Origin: Sphingosinicella sp. BN140058
GTDB taxonomy: Bacteria > Pseudomonadota > Alphaproteobacteria > Sphingomonadales > Sphingomonadaceae
Direction of reading: 5' to 3'
Length of the DNA: 64,000 bases
Assembly: GCF_004135585.1 (NCBI RefSeq)
Contig: NZ_CP035501.1
Location: 607,001-671,000, forward strand
In this document: piece by piece, positions 62,055 to 64,000 of the stretch
Layout of the letters: every line of letters starts with the position of its first letter
How positions within the stretch are numbered: the stretch's first letter is position 1
Program-made: the position numbers and the translations under genes
Notes under the pieces: generated by a model
Databases searched by the model: none
What the model saw: only the letters and a program-made list of their open reading frames with translations
What the model was told of the DNA's origin: nothing

Positions 62055-62567
62055 ATGCCCTCCATGATCGAAGCGCTGCCCCTTTCGACATTGGAGTTGC
62101 TGAATGATCTCTGCATCGGAAAGCCAGACCCGTCGAATGCCCGGCGCTGGGCAGGTGACATATTGGCGACGGGGATCTCGTCAGACGCGTTGATCGAAAC
62201 AGCTCTGCTCCGAGATGATGAGTGGCAGCGCGCAGGAGAGTTGGTCCACCAAGCTTTGGAGGATGGAGGCATACTCAAAGAACCGCGCTGGCAAATTGCA
62301 TTGACGTTCTTGCGCCTCCTCATGCGCGCCTACCTCGACGCCGCCATAACGGCGGAGGAGTTCAGCGACCGGTTCGAGCACGCTTACGCTGATCAGCCCT
62401 CTGCCGAAGGCATTCCGGAGGCTGTCGAGCTGCCGCTCAGAAGCGTCTACAAGGCGGCCGTGATGTACTCTCCTTTTCCCCGAGATCGCACGGAGTACCC
62501 CGCCTACATCGGTGACGACCAAATGCACGAGATCACCCGACTGGCCGCGGGGCAACTGACGGGCTGA
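62055..62567 (+). CDS. Hypothetical helical protein
   Basis: The protein has 170 residues, mostly helical and acidic, without signal or membrane segment (LELLNDLCIGKPDPSNARRW, ITAEEFSDRFEHAYADQPSA). It resembles short uncharacterised or immunity-like proteins in length only. Family not recognised. Confidence 0.55.
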   Translation: MPSMIEALPLSTLELLNDLCIGKPDPSNARRWAGDILATGISSDALIETALLRDDEWQRAGELVHQALEDGGILKEPRWQIALTFLRLLMRAYLDAAITAEEFSDRFEHAYADQPSAEGIPEAVELPLRSVYKAAVMYSPFPRDRTEYPAYIGDDQMHEITRLAAGQLTG

Positions 62568-62574
62568 CCGTCTC

Positions 62575-62715
62575 CATTCCACCCGAGTCTGCTGTTGCCG
62601 TCTCGATCGAGAGCCTCGGCGGCGAACGTCCGGTTGCGCGCGACAGGCGGACGTTCGGGCCTGGCCGAGACCGCCCGGGCTCCTACAGCCGCCTGCGACC
62701 CATTCCGGACATAAG
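62575..62715. repeat. Hairpin repeat family, copy E
   Basis: The best copy. 5' flank CCACCCGAGTCTGCTGTT (62579-62596). Perfect 10-bp arms CGAACGTCCG (62623-62632) and CGGACGTTCG (62648-62657) around a 15-nt loop. 3' flank CTACAGCCGCCTGCGACCCA (62683-62702), then CCGGACAT as third arm. Confidence 0.8.
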
Positions 62716-62860
62716 AATGGACGCGTAGCCAACTTGAATGACCGGATTGCAACTCGAGCGTCATAGGGGCGCCGACCGCGGGAACAGCATCGGGCCGCGT
62801 CATCTCATGTTCTCTGACCCTCTCCCAGAGGAGCCAAGCGCACGACGGCATCAAGTCCTC

Positions 62861-63334
62861 TCAGCTTTTTCGCAGCCGGTATCGTGCCGTCTCGCGTATC
62901 GGAGTTCTCCACAATCGTGTTATGGCTTCGATCTCTATAAAATTTTCCGAGTAACTGCCGTGTCGTTCGATTGGGATGTTGCGGATATCACCATCGGGGG
63001 TATCGCACGTCATCCGCACACTGAAAGACCCGCCTCCGATCGACACGCTCTTGTCGCGACAATCGCCATCGTCGCGGGCGACAAGCTCCTCAAAAGCCTG
63101 CCGATTGGACGCATCGACCCACATGTCGATCTTGTCGCTCCTTTGTGAGCCCTCCCGCACGATGTCGTACTGGCCAGCCTTGGGAAACCCGTTGGCGCTG
63201 TTTCCACCCGACGCCGCAGGCGGGGCCGCCGCGCTGCCGCTCGGACCGTTCCCCGGTGAACCGGGATGTAATGTCGATCCCAGATACCCTGCTCCGACCA
63301 CGAGGGCTCCAGCAAACAGCAGCAAACCCCTCAT
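62861..63334 (-). CDS. Exported DUF3617-like protein
   Basis: The protein has 157 residues from the ATG behind GGAGG, with a leader (LLLFAGALVVGAGYLGS). After a Gly/Ser/Pro linker comes a domain with AGQYDIVREGSQRSDKIDMW, CRDKSVSIGGGSFSVRMTCD and NFIEIEAITRL. This resembles the small exported DUF3617 type. It is transcribed against the preceding small genes. Confidence 0.6.
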   Translation of the reverse strand: MRGLLLFAGALVVGAGYLGSTLHPGSPGNGPSGSAAAPPAASGGNSANGFPKAGQYDIVREGSQRSDKIDMWVDASNRQAFEELVARDDGDCRDKSVSIGGGSFSVRMTCDTPDGDIRNIPIERHGSYSENFIEIEAITRLWRTPIRETARYRLRKS

Positions 63335-63786
63335 CTGTGATCCTCCGTTCATTGATCGCGCTGGCTAACTCAGAACTGGTAAAGGATTGCCGACCAACGA
63401 TCGTGCGCCGGAGCGGCTCGGCCATCATTCGCTTGTGGCAGATAGCGGGCGTCCGCATTCGAGCGGCGAAGGTGGTGCCGATCGAGCGTCGTTTACGTCT
63501 GCAACCCACCTGATTCAGCTGTTGCGGTCGAGAGCCGGCGCCGGCACGGGCGACGTCCTCTTTTGCCAAGCGGGCGGATGACCGCGCCGCCACCGTCTGG
63601 ACCGCTGTGCTACAGAGCGAATTGACCCTTCCACGACATTCGCGCTGCGACTATCCGTCACGGCGCGCATCCGACCCGATGAAGACGCTTGCTAGAAGGG
63701 CAAGCGGGCGACGGGGCAAACGCGCGTGAGGGGCATGGGTCCGTGGGCGATTCAGGTCATGCTATTCCTCGCTGCAGGGGAAGGTA
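63335..63786. other. Gap without a supported gene
   Basis: Open frames occur, but none has a ribosome site or recognised product. A faint match to the repeat 5' flank lies near 63505-63530, without a core hairpin. Confidence 0.35.
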
Positions 63787-64000
63787 ATGGATACATATAC
63801 GCCCAGATCGTATCAGGACTTGAAAGCCAGGAGCGTCGTCCTTGCGGCTGGAATAGAGGCGCTCACGCCGAAGCTTCCTCCTCCGGGGGAGTGGTGTCCA
63901 TTCGAGGTAAAATGGGCCTTCCTCCCCTACGCTCGCCGTGATCCTGAAGACGAGGAGTATACTGTTGCCTGCTTTGAGCAGATGCGGAATTACCTGAAGG
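63787..64000 (+). CDS. Hypothetical protein, truncated by the window end
   Basis: An ATG behind GGGGAAGG opens a frame that stays open to the end (71 codons): MDTYTPRSYQDLKARSV, then ALTPKLPPPGEWCPFEVKWA. Acidic stretch (RRDPEDEEYTVACFEQMRNY). Family not recognised. Confidence 0.5.
   Translation, partial: MDTYTPRSYQDLKARSVVLAAGIEALTPKLPPPGEWCPFEVKWAFLPYARRDPEDEEYTVACFEQMRNYLK

Noticed and set aside
59657-62715. Classical integron with attC sites
   Set aside because: The repeats lack GTTRRRY/RYYYAAC ends and no tyrosine integrase or attI is visible; the spacing only resembles a cassette array.
59657-62715. CRISPR array
   Set aside because: Repeats are 400-700 nt apart, separated by genes, diverged from each other, and no cas gene is present.

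Overview
The window is GC-rich DNA, judged by eye at about two thirds G+C. It comes from an alphaproteobacterium, most likely a member of the Sphingomonadales. The pointers are a large TonB-dependent receptor with a LacI-type operator, a DUF6683 protein, Gfo/Idh/MocA and GH35 sugar genes, and many small hypothetical genes separated by hairpin repeats. I see no rRNA, tRNA or CRISPR array.

The centre of interest is 1-27.4 kb: a complete-looking non-flagellar type III secretion system (T3SS) and its probable substrates. A minus-strand operon (20423 down to 9630) carries a lytic transglycosylase, SctV, the secretin SctC, SctD, a needle candidate, SctI, SctJ, a SctK-like gene, SctL, SctN, SctO and a SctP-like gene. 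Most junctions are 4-base ATGA/GTGA overlaps. A divergent plus-strand operon (20927-25571) carries SctU, a FliO-like protein, SctQ, SctR, SctS, SctT and a small LuxR-type regulator. FliO is normally a flagellar assembly factor, so its place in a secretin-bearing injectisome is unusual. Four transcription units around the machinery are preceded by the same 17-bp palindrome, CTAARCGAWTCGTYKAG. In two of the four it is doubled with a 5-bp spacer. The units encode a class-3-lipase-like protein, a LysM/amidase/lysozyme protein, an operon with a DUF1521-like protein whose autocleavage motif looks degenerate, and a needle- or filament-like protein. None of these proteins has a visible Sec signal. I read this as a T3SS substrate regulon, possibly controlled by the LuxR-type protein.

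From 27 to 34 kb lie a cation-efflux protein, a two-gene P-loop ATPase plus FRG-domain module (a candidate defence system of visibly lower GC) and an M4 metallopeptidase without an obvious export signal. From 34 to 46 kb are ordinary accessory and metabolic genes: ArsR/SRPBCC, VOC, DUF1801, a GH35 galactosidase, a TonB receptor with promoter and operators, an esterase, a SUKH-ankyrin protein and a diguanylate cyclase. From 46 to 59 kb are redox and regulatory genes with scars of gene loss: a transposase fragment, an NRAMP transporter remnant and a broken small membrane gene.

From 59.4 to 63 kb the layout becomes strikingly regular. Small hypothetical genes, nearly all on the plus strand, alternate with single copies of a roughly 140-bp repeat whose core hairpin keeps a 15-nt loop. 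It resembles a cassette array, although the sites do not match canonical integron attC ends.
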